The notes under the pieces are model-generated. The model had not been told where the DNA came from. It worked only from the letters and a program-made list of their open reading frames with translations, and ran no database searches. From Clostridia bacterium (GTDB lineage Bacteria > Bacillota_A > Clostridia > TANB77 > CAG-508): a stretch of DNA of 64,000 bases. The stretch spans positions 98,752 to 162,751 of the forward strand of contig JAFVGB010000012.1 of the NCBI GenBank assembly GCA_017475185.1, written 5' to 3'. The translations under genes and the position numbers were made by a program. Shown here one piece after another: positions 43,361-51,610 of this stretch (the stretch's first letter is position 1; each line of letters opens with the position of its first letter).

Positions 43361-43783
43361 TCAACTGTTTTTGACTTTATTTATATATATTTCTAAAATA
43401 TATACTGCTGAAATTGTATCAACTATTCCTCTTTTTTTATGTTTATTTACATCTAAGAAATTCATTGTTTTATGTGCTGCAACAGTTGTAAGTCTTTCAT
43501 CAATTTCTTCAATTTTTATTTTATTAAATTTGCACTTTAGTTTATGTATAAATTGATTTGTTACTTCTGCTCGTATAGTCTTAGTTCCATCCATATTTAT
43601 GGGCATACCTATTACAAAAGTATCAATTTCATATTCATTGACAATTTCTTCTAATCTCTTTAAAACTATTTTATCATTGCCTTTATGATGTATGGTTTCT
43701 AAACCTTGTGCTGTAATTCCAAGACTATCTGTAATAGCTAATCCAACTCTTGAATCTCCATAATCTATTCCAAGTAACCTCAT
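43361..43783 (-). CDS. ruvX: Holliday junction resolvase-like protein RuvX (YqgF)
   Basis: 140 residues, standard length. The RNase H-like fold opens with LLGIDYGDSRVGLA (first Asp), FVIGMPINMDGT at about 57, and IDERLTTVAAH with the conserved Glu/Arg at about 100. The protein works in pre-16S rRNA 5' maturation and has been linked to recombination. It begins 2 nt after ireB, so both are co-translated. Confidence 0.95.
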   Translation of the reverse strand: MRLLGIDYGDSRVGLAITDSLGITAQGLETIHHKGNDKIVLKRLEEIVNEYEIDTFVIGMPINMDGTKTIRAEVTNQFIHKLKCKFNKIKIEEIDERLTTVAAHKTMNFLDVNKHKKRGIVDTISAVYILEIYINKVKNS

Positions 43784-43785
43784 AA

Positions 43786-44040
43786 TTAGTCTTCCAATCC
43801 TATATATTCTTTTACCATTTTTTCAAGTAATTCATCTCTTTCGATTTTTCTAATAAGATTTCTTGCATCATTATGGCTTGTAATATATGTAGGATCTCCA
43901 GATAAAATGTAACCTACTATTTGGTTAATTGGATTGTATCCTTTTTCTACAAGTGCTTCATAAACCTTTTGTAAAATTTCTCTAGCCTCTACGTTTTTTT
44001 CTCTTTCGACTTTAAAACTTACTGTTTCATCAGTAGCCAT
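43786..44040 (-). CDS. IreB family regulatory phosphoprotein (DUF965)
   Basis: 84 residues, the normal length. It has [49 protein letters not shown] core, with the conserved NPxxQxxGYxxSGDPxYIxxxxxAR pattern spread over about residues 36-66. IreB is a target of the PASTA kinase IreK in Enterococcus, affecting cephalosporin resistance. AGGAGG precedes the ATG. It lies 11 nt after the GAF/GGDEF gene, which ties the unusual upstream genes to this conserved pair. Confidence 0.95.
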   Translation of the reverse strand: MATDETVSFKVEREKNVEAREILQKVYEALVEKGYNPINQIVGYILSGDPTYITSHNDARNLIRKIERDELLEKMVKEYIGLED

Positions 44041-44051
44041 AAATCTACCTC

Positions 44052-45158
44052 CTATAAATAATTTATTTCACTTTCGTTTTCGTCTGCTATATTTAAATAT
44101 TCTTCTAATTTAAGTAACAATCCTTCTAAAGCTGTTCCTTTGTAATATGTTGTTATAACTACATTTAATTTTGGTAATACATATGGTATTGGTTTTGAAT
44201 CTGGTCTATAATCTTCTCTTGGTGCTACTTTTGTTGCTTCTACTTTTCTTTTTATGTCTTTCATAAATTGAGCTACACCTTCAACATCACTACCAGAAAA
44301 AACAATAGCAAACTTTGGTCCCATATATCTAACAAAAAAGTATTCGTTTGATAAATTATCTTTTATTAGATTACATACTCTTGTAATGACTTCATTACCA
44401 GTTTTCCTACTAACTTTTTCATTTATTTTTGGTAAGTTTATAATTTCAAATAAACATACAGCTGATGTTGGATATCTATCTATTACAGTTCTTGCTTCTG
44501 AATACAAATATTCTACTGTTTTTAATCCTGAATAAGTATCTTCTCTAACCAAATTGTTTATTATTCTTTGTGTTTCAACTGTTCTTAAAACTGATATAAT
44601 ATTGTTTTTTACAACTTCTAGCACTGTTGTATCAACATTATCAAATTCATGTGGTTTAGAACCTTCTACAATCCAGTAACCTATGTAAATATTATCTATA
44701 TACAAGGGAAAAAACATTGCTGCTTTTGCCCTTGCAAATTCCATTTTTAAATATGGTAATTTTTCATTTTCATTATTTACAGTTATATATTTTGTAGTTG
44801 CTGTTTGAATACTATCAATAAAAACTTTCTCAGATTGTAAATTTTTCAATGTATCCCAGTGTTTTTGTTCTACATTTGATGCTTTTATTTCATATTCAGC
44901 TCCATTATATACAACTATTGTTGAATATTTTATTTGATATCTTTCAATTAAAATTTCATTTATTTTTTTTATTTTTTCATCTGCTGTAATTTGTTCGCTT
45001 ATTGTATTCATAAAATCCTGTAATACATTTAAGCTATTTACTTTTTGATTTGTATTATTTAAACTTACTAATTTTTTCTTTAAATTCATATTATACACCA
45101 CTAGTGCAATTGCAATTCCAAGTAGCAATATAATAAACAATATTAATAAAATTTCCAA
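44052..45158 (-). CDS. Membrane protein with GAF-like domain and degenerate GGDEF domain
   Basis: 368 residues. One membrane helix (about 2-22) is followed by a helical linker, a GAF-like domain (about 60-185) and a GGDEF-type fold (about 205-350). The active-site loop reads MGPKF where GGDEF is expected, so diguanylate cyclase activity is unlikely; it may bind a nucleotide or partner. The start is set at the TTG at 45158, because GAGGTG lies 6 nt upstream; the GTG at 45167 overlaps that site and has none of its own. It sits 9-18 nt after the giant ATPase-like gene and 11 nt before ireB. Confidence 0.8.
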   Translation of the reverse strand: MEILLILFIILLLGIAIALVVYNMNLKKKLVSLNNTNQKVNSLNVLQDFMNTISEQITADEKIKKINEILIERYQIKYSTIVVYNGAEYEIKASNVEQKHWDTLKNLQSEKVFIDSIQTATTKYITVNNENEKLPYLKMEFARAKAAMFFPLYIDNIYIGYWIVEGSKPHEFDNVDTTVLEVVKNNIISVLRTVETQRIINNLVREDTYSGLKTVEYLYSEARTVIDRYPTSAVCLFEIINLPKINEKVSRKTGNEVITRVCNLIKDNLSNEYFFVRYMGPKFAIVFSGSDVEGVAQFMKDIKRKVEATKVAPREDYRPDSKPIPYVLPKLNVVITTYYKGTALEGLLLKLEEYLNIADENESEINYL

Positions 45159-45176
45159 AGATTTCACCTCGTTATA

Positions 45177-48100
45177 TTAATACTTTTTCTTCATTTTGTT
45201 CAATATTGAACTTGTATTTTTAGAAAATGTATTTTCAAATTGTTTGTTTTCATTTATATAATCATTATAATTTTTAGATTTTTTTCCATTTATTGTTGGA
45301 TATACCATATCTCCTAATTTATTCAAATTAGCTATAAAATTCTTTGAATATCCTTTTAATGATATTTGACAATTAGCTAATCCTTCAAGATATTTTGCAT
45401 AAACTTGATCTTCAAATGGAATTGTTGTATATTTAATTGTTTCCTTGTTAAATAATTCAGTCATGTATGTCATAGCAGGGTCATTGTATGCAGACATTCC
45501 ACCAATCAAAACTTTTTCATTAAGAATGTTAACTTTTATATTTTTGTTTATTATTATTCTTAATTTATTTGTATCTAAAATATCTTTAACTTTTAAATCT
45601 CTTAAAAATGCTGTTAAAGGTTGAATTGTTAATACATCCATACTTTGAACTAAATACATTTCTTGTGATGCTTTAAAATATCTTACATCTGTCTCGAAAT
45701 CACAATCTAATAATACGATTGTATAATTTTCTAAAAGTGTTTTTATTATTTCTGTTACATTATCTAGCGCTTCATCTTGACCTGGTAAAGAAGTATATAC
45801 AGTCAAATTATTATTAACTGGAACACCGTCTGCCACACCATTTTGAAGTTGCTCTAGACATTTATAAGCTTTTTCTTTTAATTCATCTTCATTATTAGTA
45901 TACACATAGTATGAATTTTTATTTTTTGTTAAATCCAATATTGCTGTTTTTATTCCTCTATTTGAGAACAATTCCGCTAAATTATTTACAATAAAAGATG
46001 TTCCATTTTTTGTTGTTCCAACAAACGAAATAATTTTTTGACCTGATGTAATTAAGTTATCTGTTTCTACATTATATTCTGAGCTTTCTTCAGTTTCTTT
46101 TAAGTCTTTTATACTGTTTGCCAAATCATCATCATATTTATAATTTCTATTATTTATACCTTTAAAAGAACCATTATGTTGATTTTCTTCTTCATCTTCC
46201 TCTTCGAAAGAATCAAATTCATCATCATTTTCTTCACTTATAAAATCATCTTCGTCATCATCATATATATCAGAATCATATAATAAATCATCATCAGATT
46301 CTTGTATTTGATTCTCCTCTATATCTTCATCATTTTCTTCTTCGAATTCATCATCTATAAAATCAAAATCTTCATCATCTTCAGATTCTTCATCTGAATC
46401 TTCAGCTTCATTTTCATCTAGTTCAGTTTCATATTGATCATCGATTCCATCATTATTTTCATCTTTAAATTCTTCTTCATCTAAGAAATCAAAATCAGAA
46501 TCATCAAAATCTTCGTCATCTTCAATATCTTCATCTTCTTGACTGTATTCTTCATCTGTCTCATCATTGTAATCTTCTAAATCGATATCATCTAAATCGT
46601 CATAATCCTCATTTTCTTCTTCTAAATTTTCATCTTCGTCATAATCCTCAAACTCTGGTAAATCCTCTTCATCCAATTCTTCTGCATCTAATTCTTCATC
46701 ATCTATATCGTCTAACTCATCTTCAAAATCAAATGATTCATCATCATTTTCTTCGTCTTTGCTTGCACTTTTGTCTGTTTCATCGCTGTCATCATCAAAT
46801 AATGTGAAATCGAAATCATCATCATCTTCTTCATTCTCATAATCTTCTAAATCATCAAAATCTTCATCATCACAATCATCTAATTCTAAATCTTCATCGT
46901 TATCATGGATTTCGTCCTCTTCAGCATTTTCATCATTATTACCATCTAATTCTTCATCAAAATCAAAAGATAAATCTTCATCTTCGATATCTTCGTCATC
47001 CTTAGAATTCAATAAATTATCATTATTATCATCTTTATAATCTTCAAAATCTTCAAATCCTGGCAATATATCTTCAGTAATTATATCTTCATTGTCACTT
47101 TCAAGATCTAATATATCATCTTCAATTGCGATATCATTATTTTTAATATTTTCGTCTTTTTTTGCTTTTTTTGCTCTTTTTGCTGTTGACACTTCGTTTT
47201 CAACATCTATTTCTTTATTTTTAGAAATCTCTTCTACAACATTTTCAATAGGCTCTAAAATATCTGTTTTACGAGGTCTTCCTCTCTTTTTCTTTACTGG
47301 TATATCTTCTAAAACAGGAGTTTCTATTGGGTTCTTACGAGGTCTTCCTCTTCCTCTTTTTACAACTTGTATTTCTTCTTCACTTATTTTAGCTTTATTT
47401 TTTTCTTCTTCTTTTCTTTTTGCTTCTGCTTCTGCTTTCTCTTTTGCTTTTCTTTCTTCTTCTTTTCTCTTTGCTTCAGCTTCTGCTTTTTCTTTTGCTT
47501 TTCTTTCTTCTTCTTTTCTCTTTGCTTCAGCTTTTGCTTTCTCTTTTGCTATTCTTTCTTCTTCTTTTCTCTTTGCTTCAGCTTCTGCTTTTTCTTTTGC
47601 TATTCTTTCTTCTTCTTTTCTCTTTGCTTCAGCTTCTGCTTTCTCTTTTGCTATTCTTTCTTCTTCTTTTCTTTTTGCTTCAGCTGCTGCTTTCTCTTTT
47701 GCTTTTCTTTCTTCTTCTTTTCTCTTTGCTTCTGCTTCTGCTTTTTTCTTTGCTATTCTTTCTTCTTCTCTTTTTCTCGCTTCTTCTATCGCTTTTTGCT
47801 TAGCTTTTCTTTCTTCTTCTTTTCTCTTTGCTTCTGCTGCTGCCTTTTCTTTTGCTATTCTTTCTTCTTCTTTTTTTCTTGCTTCTTCTTCTGCTTTTTC
47901 TCTAGCAATTCTTTCTTCTTCTCTTTTCTTAGCTTCTGCTCTTTCTTTTGCCATTTTTTCTTTTTCTCTCTTCAACGCTTCCTCTTTTTTTCTTTTTAAT
48001 TCTTCTTGACTAACAACTTTATTAACCTTCTTTGAACTAACTGCAGTAGGTATAATTACAGGTTGTGTTAATTTACTTCCAAGATCTATTTCTTTTTCTA

Positions 48101-48845
48101 CATACTCATTTTTTCTTAATGAGCTTGCTCCTGCAACTTTTTTACCCTTTATATCCATAATTTTTCTATATGAATCTGAATTTTCTTCTAATATGACCTT
48201 AACACTATTAGGCAATGCACCAATAATAACTTTTAATTGATCATTTGAATATTGAGCTGCAATACTGTCAAAACTTTTTACACATTTTGGTATATTATTT
48301 CCAATTTTCTTATAATGAGTTAATATGTTTTGTATTTCAGATTCACTAACTTCTCCTGATTTTGTATCAGCAGAATATGTTACATTTTCTGCTTCAACTC
48401 TATAATATGCTTTTGCTTCTTTTTTACTTCTTGGTTTATACATTAAACTAGCAACTTTTTGAACATTTCTATCTTGTCCTATTAAAGCATTATATATTCC
48501 TAAACCAAATAATTTAATTAGCAATGAATCATTCTTTGTTCTTCTATCCATGCATAAGAAAATAATTGGAATATCATTTCCGTCTTCATTAGTTGCTTCA
48601 TCGCTAATTGTATCCATTTTTTCAAAAATAAATTTATCAACAGCTTGATAGTTATCACTTGCGAACATTTCCAAATCTTCACTGATGACAATTCTATCAT
48701 AAGTTTTATCCTTTTGTAATTCTTTTATTATTGCATTAAAATAATACACTGTTTTGCTAGAAATAATTTCCTTATATTCATTTTGATATTTTCTAGCAAT
48801 TGCCTCTGCATCTTTTTCATCATTAACTGCAAATAAGACTTTCAT
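45177..48845 (-). CDS. Giant multidomain protein with TadZ/CpaE-like C-terminal domain, AT-hooks and acidic linker
   Basis: 1222 residues. Residues 1-130 resemble a receiver-like fold (MKVLFAVNDEKDAEAIARKY). About 285-480 is a Lys/Glu/Ala coiled coil of 17-residue repeats. Two AT-hook-like motifs follow, RGRGRPRKNP (about 495) and KRGRPRKTD (about 522). About 585-900 is an Asp/Glu-rich disordered stretch. About 930-1200 is a SIMIBI/MinD-type domain: IISFVGTTKNGTSF stands where the P-loop should be, without the usual lysine, then TAILDLT and VLLDCDFETD. A receiver plus atypical ATPase is the plan of CpaE/TadZ. Function unknown; DNA binding is inferred from the AT-hooks alone. Confidence 0.85.
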   Translation of the reverse strand: MKVLFAVNDEKDAEAIARKYQNEYKEIISSKTVYYFNAIIKELQKDKTYDRIVISEDLEMFASDNYQAVDKFIFEKMDTISDEATNEDGNDIPIIFLCMDRRTKNDSLLIKLFGLGIYNALIGQDRNVQKVASLMYKPRSKKEAKAYYRVEAENVTYSADTKSGEVSESEIQNILTHYKKIGNNIPKCVKSFDSIAAQYSNDQLKVIIGALPNSVKVILEENSDSYRKIMDIKGKKVAGASSLRKNEYVEKEIDLGSKLTQPVIIPTAVSSKKVNKVVSQEELKRKKEEALKREKEKMAKERAEAKKREEERIAREKAEEEARKKEEERIAKEKAAAEAKRKEEERKAKQKAIEEARKREEERIAKKKAEAEAKRKEEERKAKEKAAAEAKRKEEERIAKEKAEAEAKRKEEERIAKEKAEAEAKRKEEERIAKEKAKAEAKRKEEERKAKEKAEAEAKRKEEERKAKEKAEAEAKRKEEEKNKAKISEEEIQVVKRGRGRPRKNPIETPVLEDIPVKKKRGRPRKTDILEPIENVVEEISKNKEIDVENEVSTAKRAKKAKKDENIKNNDIAIEDDILDLESDNEDIITEDILPGFEDFEDYKDDNNDNLLNSKDDEDIEDEDLSFDFDEELDGNNDENAEEDEIHDNDEDLELDDCDDEDFDDLEDYENEEDDDDFDFTLFDDDSDETDKSASKDEENDDESFDFEDELDDIDDEELDAEELDEEDLPEFEDYDEDENLEEENEDYDDLDDIDLEDYNDETDEEYSQEDEDIEDDEDFDDSDFDFLDEEEFKDENNDGIDDQYETELDENEAEDSDEESEDDEDFDFIDDEFEEENDEDIEENQIQESDDDLLYDSDIYDDDEDDFISEENDDEFDSFEEEDEEENQHNGSFKGINNRNYKYDDDLANSIKDLKETEESSEYNVETDNLITSGQKIISFVGTTKNGTSFIVNNLAELFSNRGIKTAILDLTKNKNSYYVYTNNEDELKEKAYKCLEQLQNGVADGVPVNNNLTVYTSLPGQDEALDNVTEIIKTLLENYTIVLLDCDFETDVRYFKASQEMYLVQSMDVLTIQPLTAFLRDLKVKDILDTNKLRIIINKNIKVNILNEKVLIGGMSAYNDPAMTYMTELFNKETIKYTTIPFEDQVYAKYLEGLANCQISLKGYSKNFIANLNKLGDMVYPTINGKKSKNYNDYINENKQFENTFSKNTSSILNKMKKKY
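47405..47960. repeat. 51-bp tandem repeat inside the coding sequence
   Basis: The unit encodes a 17-residue period (AEAEAKRKEEERIAKEK). Consecutive copies recur every 51 nt, with single-base differences, at least ten times including weaker outer copies. It gives the coiled coil of the 1222-residue protein, and also opens long false frames on the plus strand. Confidence 0.85.
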
Positions 48846-48869
48846 TTGTAATTACCTCCAATTATTTCT

Positions 48870-49289
48870 TTATTCATTTCCTGCACTAGTTACCACTATT
48901 GCGAATATTATAGGAAGAATTTGACATATAACTCCTATAGTTATTATAGCAATCATACTATTAAACCCTTTGTCTCTTACATCAAGTTTTTTCAAACCAA
49001 TAACATATTGATATATTGCACTAAATGCTAGTCCCAAAAAAACTAATGGAATACTATATATCCTAACTCTGTCTAAGATATATGCTGTTACTCCATATGT
49101 ATCTGAACCATATTTTTCTTTATAATCCTCTATTGTTGTTAATTCATGTTTTTTGATTTCTAATAATTTTCCTGTGCTTTCGCCTTTTAAAGTTTCTTTT
49201 GATGTATTATTTGAAGTCGCATATACAGTTGTAAATAAACACATAACTACGAAAACAGCTATAAACACGACTTGTGTTATTTTTTTCAT
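48870..49289 (-). CDS. Small secreted/membrane protein with two C-terminal helices
   Basis: 139 residues. The signal peptide is clear (MKKITQVVFIAVFVV...TVYA, cleavage about 24). A charged stretch (about 25-70) precedes two membrane helices (about 73-95 and 108-132), and the tail is TSAGNE. The layout recalls TrbC/VirB2-type pilin precursors, but no motif confirms it. The start at 49289 is taken since GAAAGGAG lies 8 nt upstream and the signal peptide begins there. It is the first gene of the operon with the giant TadZ-like protein, 24 nt away. Confidence 0.78.
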   Translation of the reverse strand: MKKITQVVFIAVFVVMCLFTTVYATSNNTSKETLKGESTGKLLEIKKHELTTIEDYKEKYGSDTYGVTAYILDRVRIYSIPLVFLGLAFSAIYQYVIGLKKLDVRDKGFNSMIAIITIGVICQILPIIFAIVVTSAGNE

Positions 49290-49346
49290 ATATTTTACTC
49301 CTTTCATTTTCATATATAATATGCCTATTTTATTTTTACTTATATA

Positions 49347-49375
49347 ATAATACACTAGAAATGCAAAAATGGCAA
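49347..49375 (-). promoter_or_regulatory. Promoter of the 49289-43361 operon
   Basis: TTGCCA (49370-49375), 17-nt spacer and TATTAT (49347-49352), about 55 nt before the first start codon. The following genes down to ruvX are closely packed. Confidence 0.65.
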
Positions 49376-49472
49376 GAAGATATGTTAAATTTTTTACTAA
49401 TTATTTCCTTTTTTTCGTAAACTCCTATAAATAAAGTGTTTCCATATTTTTTTATTTTATAGCATTTATACA

Positions 49473-49510
49473 AAAGATAAAATCCCCTATACATAGAGGA
49501 TTTTATCTTT
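49473..49510 (-). terminator. Terminator of the GH13 gene
   Basis: Arms AAGATAAAATCC and GGATTTTATCTT with an 11-nt loop, just after the stop. The T-run is short, so termination may be partial. Confidence 0.65.
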
Positions 49511-49515
49511 CAATT

Positions 49516-51429
49516 TTAAATTATTATTAAAATTCCATATTTTGAAAGTTTATTTTCTGATGCATTTCTTTCAAACACAATTTTTCCATTTTTATAATCA
49601 TCAGGTATATCTATTTCTATATCGTTTTCTGTTCGATTAATTGCAATTAATACTTTGTCTTCTGATGTGTGTTTCTTTTTTTCTTCAAACTGTTCATTTT
49701 CAACATATCTTTCAAAAATCAATGTTTTATCATTTGCCTGTAAAATTCTTGTATCAGCTTCTGATAAAAAGCTCATATTTTTTCTAGCTTTTCCTAATTT
49801 CACAAAGAAATCATGCAAATCCTTATCAATGTTATCCCATGCGAAACATTTTCTATTAAACGGATCCTTATACCCATACATTCCTATTTCATCTCCATAA
49901 TATATGCATGGATTTCCTGGCAAAAAATATTGAATTGCAGTTGCTATTTTTAACAATTCTTTAGATTCATTTAATTTTTCTTCTGACAGAATATCGTGTT
50001 TAAATTGCCATTCCCTGCTATATGGAACATCCCAAATCCAGTTATATCTGCTATTTTGAATTCCTTCATTAACAAGAGTAGTAATAGCACGAGTTATGTC
50101 ATGTGTTGATAAACTGTTCATTACCGAATGTAGAGCCTCTTTTGGATACTGAGTAATTATTTCATTTATTGTTTCAACAAAATAATCTACTTTTCCAAAT
50201 CTGACATATTTTAATATTGCATTTGTAAACGGGTAATTCATTACTGAATCTAAACCTTTTCCAAGAAGATATTTTCTTTGTTTTCCATATCCTTCTTTTG
50301 TTATTGCATTTTCCCATACTTCTCCTAAAATGAATCCTTCTGGATTATTACGCTTTACAGCAATTCTGATATTTTCAATAAATTCATCTGTAAGTTCATC
50401 TGCAACATCAAGTCTTAATCCATCTATTCCCATTTCAAACCATTTATCAATTATTCCACCTTTGCCATACACATAATTTTGCCATTCTGGACTGTTACCG
50501 TCGCAAACAGGTAAATTTTTAAACCCCCACCAATACTCATATTCTCCCTTGCTATTTTTCCTATACCATTTGTAGTATGGTGATTTTTGTCCCTGAAATG
50601 CGCCTATTGAATCATATGTTCCATATTCATTAAAATATTTACTATCATTTCCTGTATGATTAAAAACTCCGTCTATTATTATCTTCATTTTATGCTTATG
50701 AACAGAATTGCAAAGATTAATCAAATCCTGATTTGTTCCTAAATATGGATCTACATTTTCGTAATCAGCTGTATCATATCGATGGTTTGATTGACTCATA
50801 AATATTGGATTTAGATAAATTATTTCAACTCCAAGCTTAGAAATATAATCTAATTTTTCTTCAATTCCTTTCAAATTTCCCATAAAATAATCATTGTTGT
50901 GTATTTCTCCATCTTCTTCTGCTTTCCAATTTGGAATATCTCCCCAATTTTTTTCTACTCTATTTTCTATTTTTTGTGGTAAATAGTTTGAGCTTTTATA
51001 AAATCTATCCGGAAAGATTTGATACATTATTTTGCCTTTTGCCCAGTTTGGTACACTGTAATCTTTTTCAAAAACAGTTACCGTCCAATATGGTACATCG
51101 TCATTTGTCATGTTAGCACATTTGTGCTGAATATCATTTTTTATCCATATCAATTCTTTATTTATTATTAATCTTATGCAAAAATAGTGAATGCCTACAT
51201 TATCAAATGGAATTTTACATGTAAAAATATTCATGTTTTTTTCTGTTGTAATATAACTCATTCTTAACTCTTTTTCATTAGTTCCTTTTTGTTGATTAAT
51301 TATGACTTTTGCTTCATCAACAAAACCATACTCTGTCCCAATTTTTAAATAAACATCGTACTCCTCATCAATTCTTGCAGTTGTGTCCGGCACTTCTACA
51401 AGAAAGTTTTTTCCTTCGAAATAGTTCAT
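49516..51429 (-). CDS. Glycoside hydrolase family 13 enzyme (neopullulanase/cyclomaltodextrinase-like)
   Basis: 637 residues. An N-terminal beta domain of about 110 residues (CBM34-like) is followed by the (beta/alpha)8 barrel. MYQIFPDRF (about 135), DGVFNHTG (about 250), DGLRLDVADE with the nucleophile Asp (about 345), LGEVWEN with the acid Glu (about 378) and LSTHD (about 448) are the GH13 motifs. It should cut maltodextrins or cyclodextrins inside the cell, as no signal peptide is present. The start at 51429 follows AAGGAGG by 7 nt; the TTG two codons earlier is too close. Confidence 0.93.
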   Translation of the reverse strand: MNYFEGKNFLVEVPDTTARIDEEYDVYLKIGTEYGFVDEAKVIINQQKGTNEKELRMSYITTEKNMNIFTCKIPFDNVGIHYFCIRLIINKELIWIKNDIQHKCANMTNDDVPYWTVTVFEKDYSVPNWAKGKIMYQIFPDRFYKSSNYLPQKIENRVEKNWGDIPNWKAEEDGEIHNNDYFMGNLKGIEEKLDYISKLGVEIIYLNPIFMSQSNHRYDTADYENVDPYLGTNQDLINLCNSVHKHKMKIIIDGVFNHTGNDSKYFNEYGTYDSIGAFQGQKSPYYKWYRKNSKGEYEYWWGFKNLPVCDGNSPEWQNYVYGKGGIIDKWFEMGIDGLRLDVADELTDEFIENIRIAVKRNNPEGFILGEVWENAITKEGYGKQRKYLLGKGLDSVMNYPFTNAILKYVRFGKVDYFVETINEIITQYPKEALHSVMNSLSTHDITRAITTLVNEGIQNSRYNWIWDVPYSREWQFKHDILSEEKLNESKELLKIATAIQYFLPGNPCIYYGDEIGMYGYKDPFNRKCFAWDNIDKDLHDFFVKLGKARKNMSFLSEADTRILQANDKTLIFERYVENEQFEEKKKHTSEDKVLIAINRTENDIEIDIPDDYKNGKIVFERNASENKLSKYGILIII

Positions 51430-51489
51430 TGTCAAACCTCCTTAATTATAATTCGATTAACGTATAAATGTGTCATTTGACTTAACAAT

Positions 51490-51518
51490 AATTTACTATT
51501 ATTAGAAAATTTTGTCAA
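51490..51518 (-). promoter_or_regulatory. Promoter of the GH13 gene
   Basis: Perfect TTGACA (51513-51518), 17-nt spacer and TAAATT (51490-51495). The palindrome GTCATTTGAC (51472-51481) lies at the predicted transcript start and may be an operator. Confidence 0.6.
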
Positions 51519-51548
51519 CGGGTATGCTAAACTTGAATCATTAAAACT

Positions 51549-51593
51549 AAAGCTGAGACTTCATGTAATTGCTTACACGAGGTCTCAGCTTTA
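51549..51593 (-). terminator. Rho-independent terminator of trmL-tyrS
   Basis: Long hairpin: outer arms AAAGCTGAGAC and GTCTCAGCTTT, inner arms TGTAA and TTACA, with TTGC loop; T-rich tail in the minus direction. Confidence 0.85.
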
Positions 51594-51610
51594 ACTTTTA
51601 ATACTTCAAA

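Noticed and set aside
47405..47960. Regular 51-bp repeats that might look like a CRISPR array
   Set aside because: There are no unique spacers between units, the units are contiguous, and they encode an in-frame coiled coil. No cas gene is near.
47092..48009. Long open frames on the plus strand with Phe/Leu/Ser-rich translations
   Set aside because: They are antisense to the Lys/Glu/Ala repeats of the 1222-residue protein. Their length comes from the repeat period; no ribosome site or promoter supports them.
49356..49515. Gap searched for a small RNA or short gene
   Set aside because: Only the operon promoter on one side and the GH13 terminator on the other could be supported.
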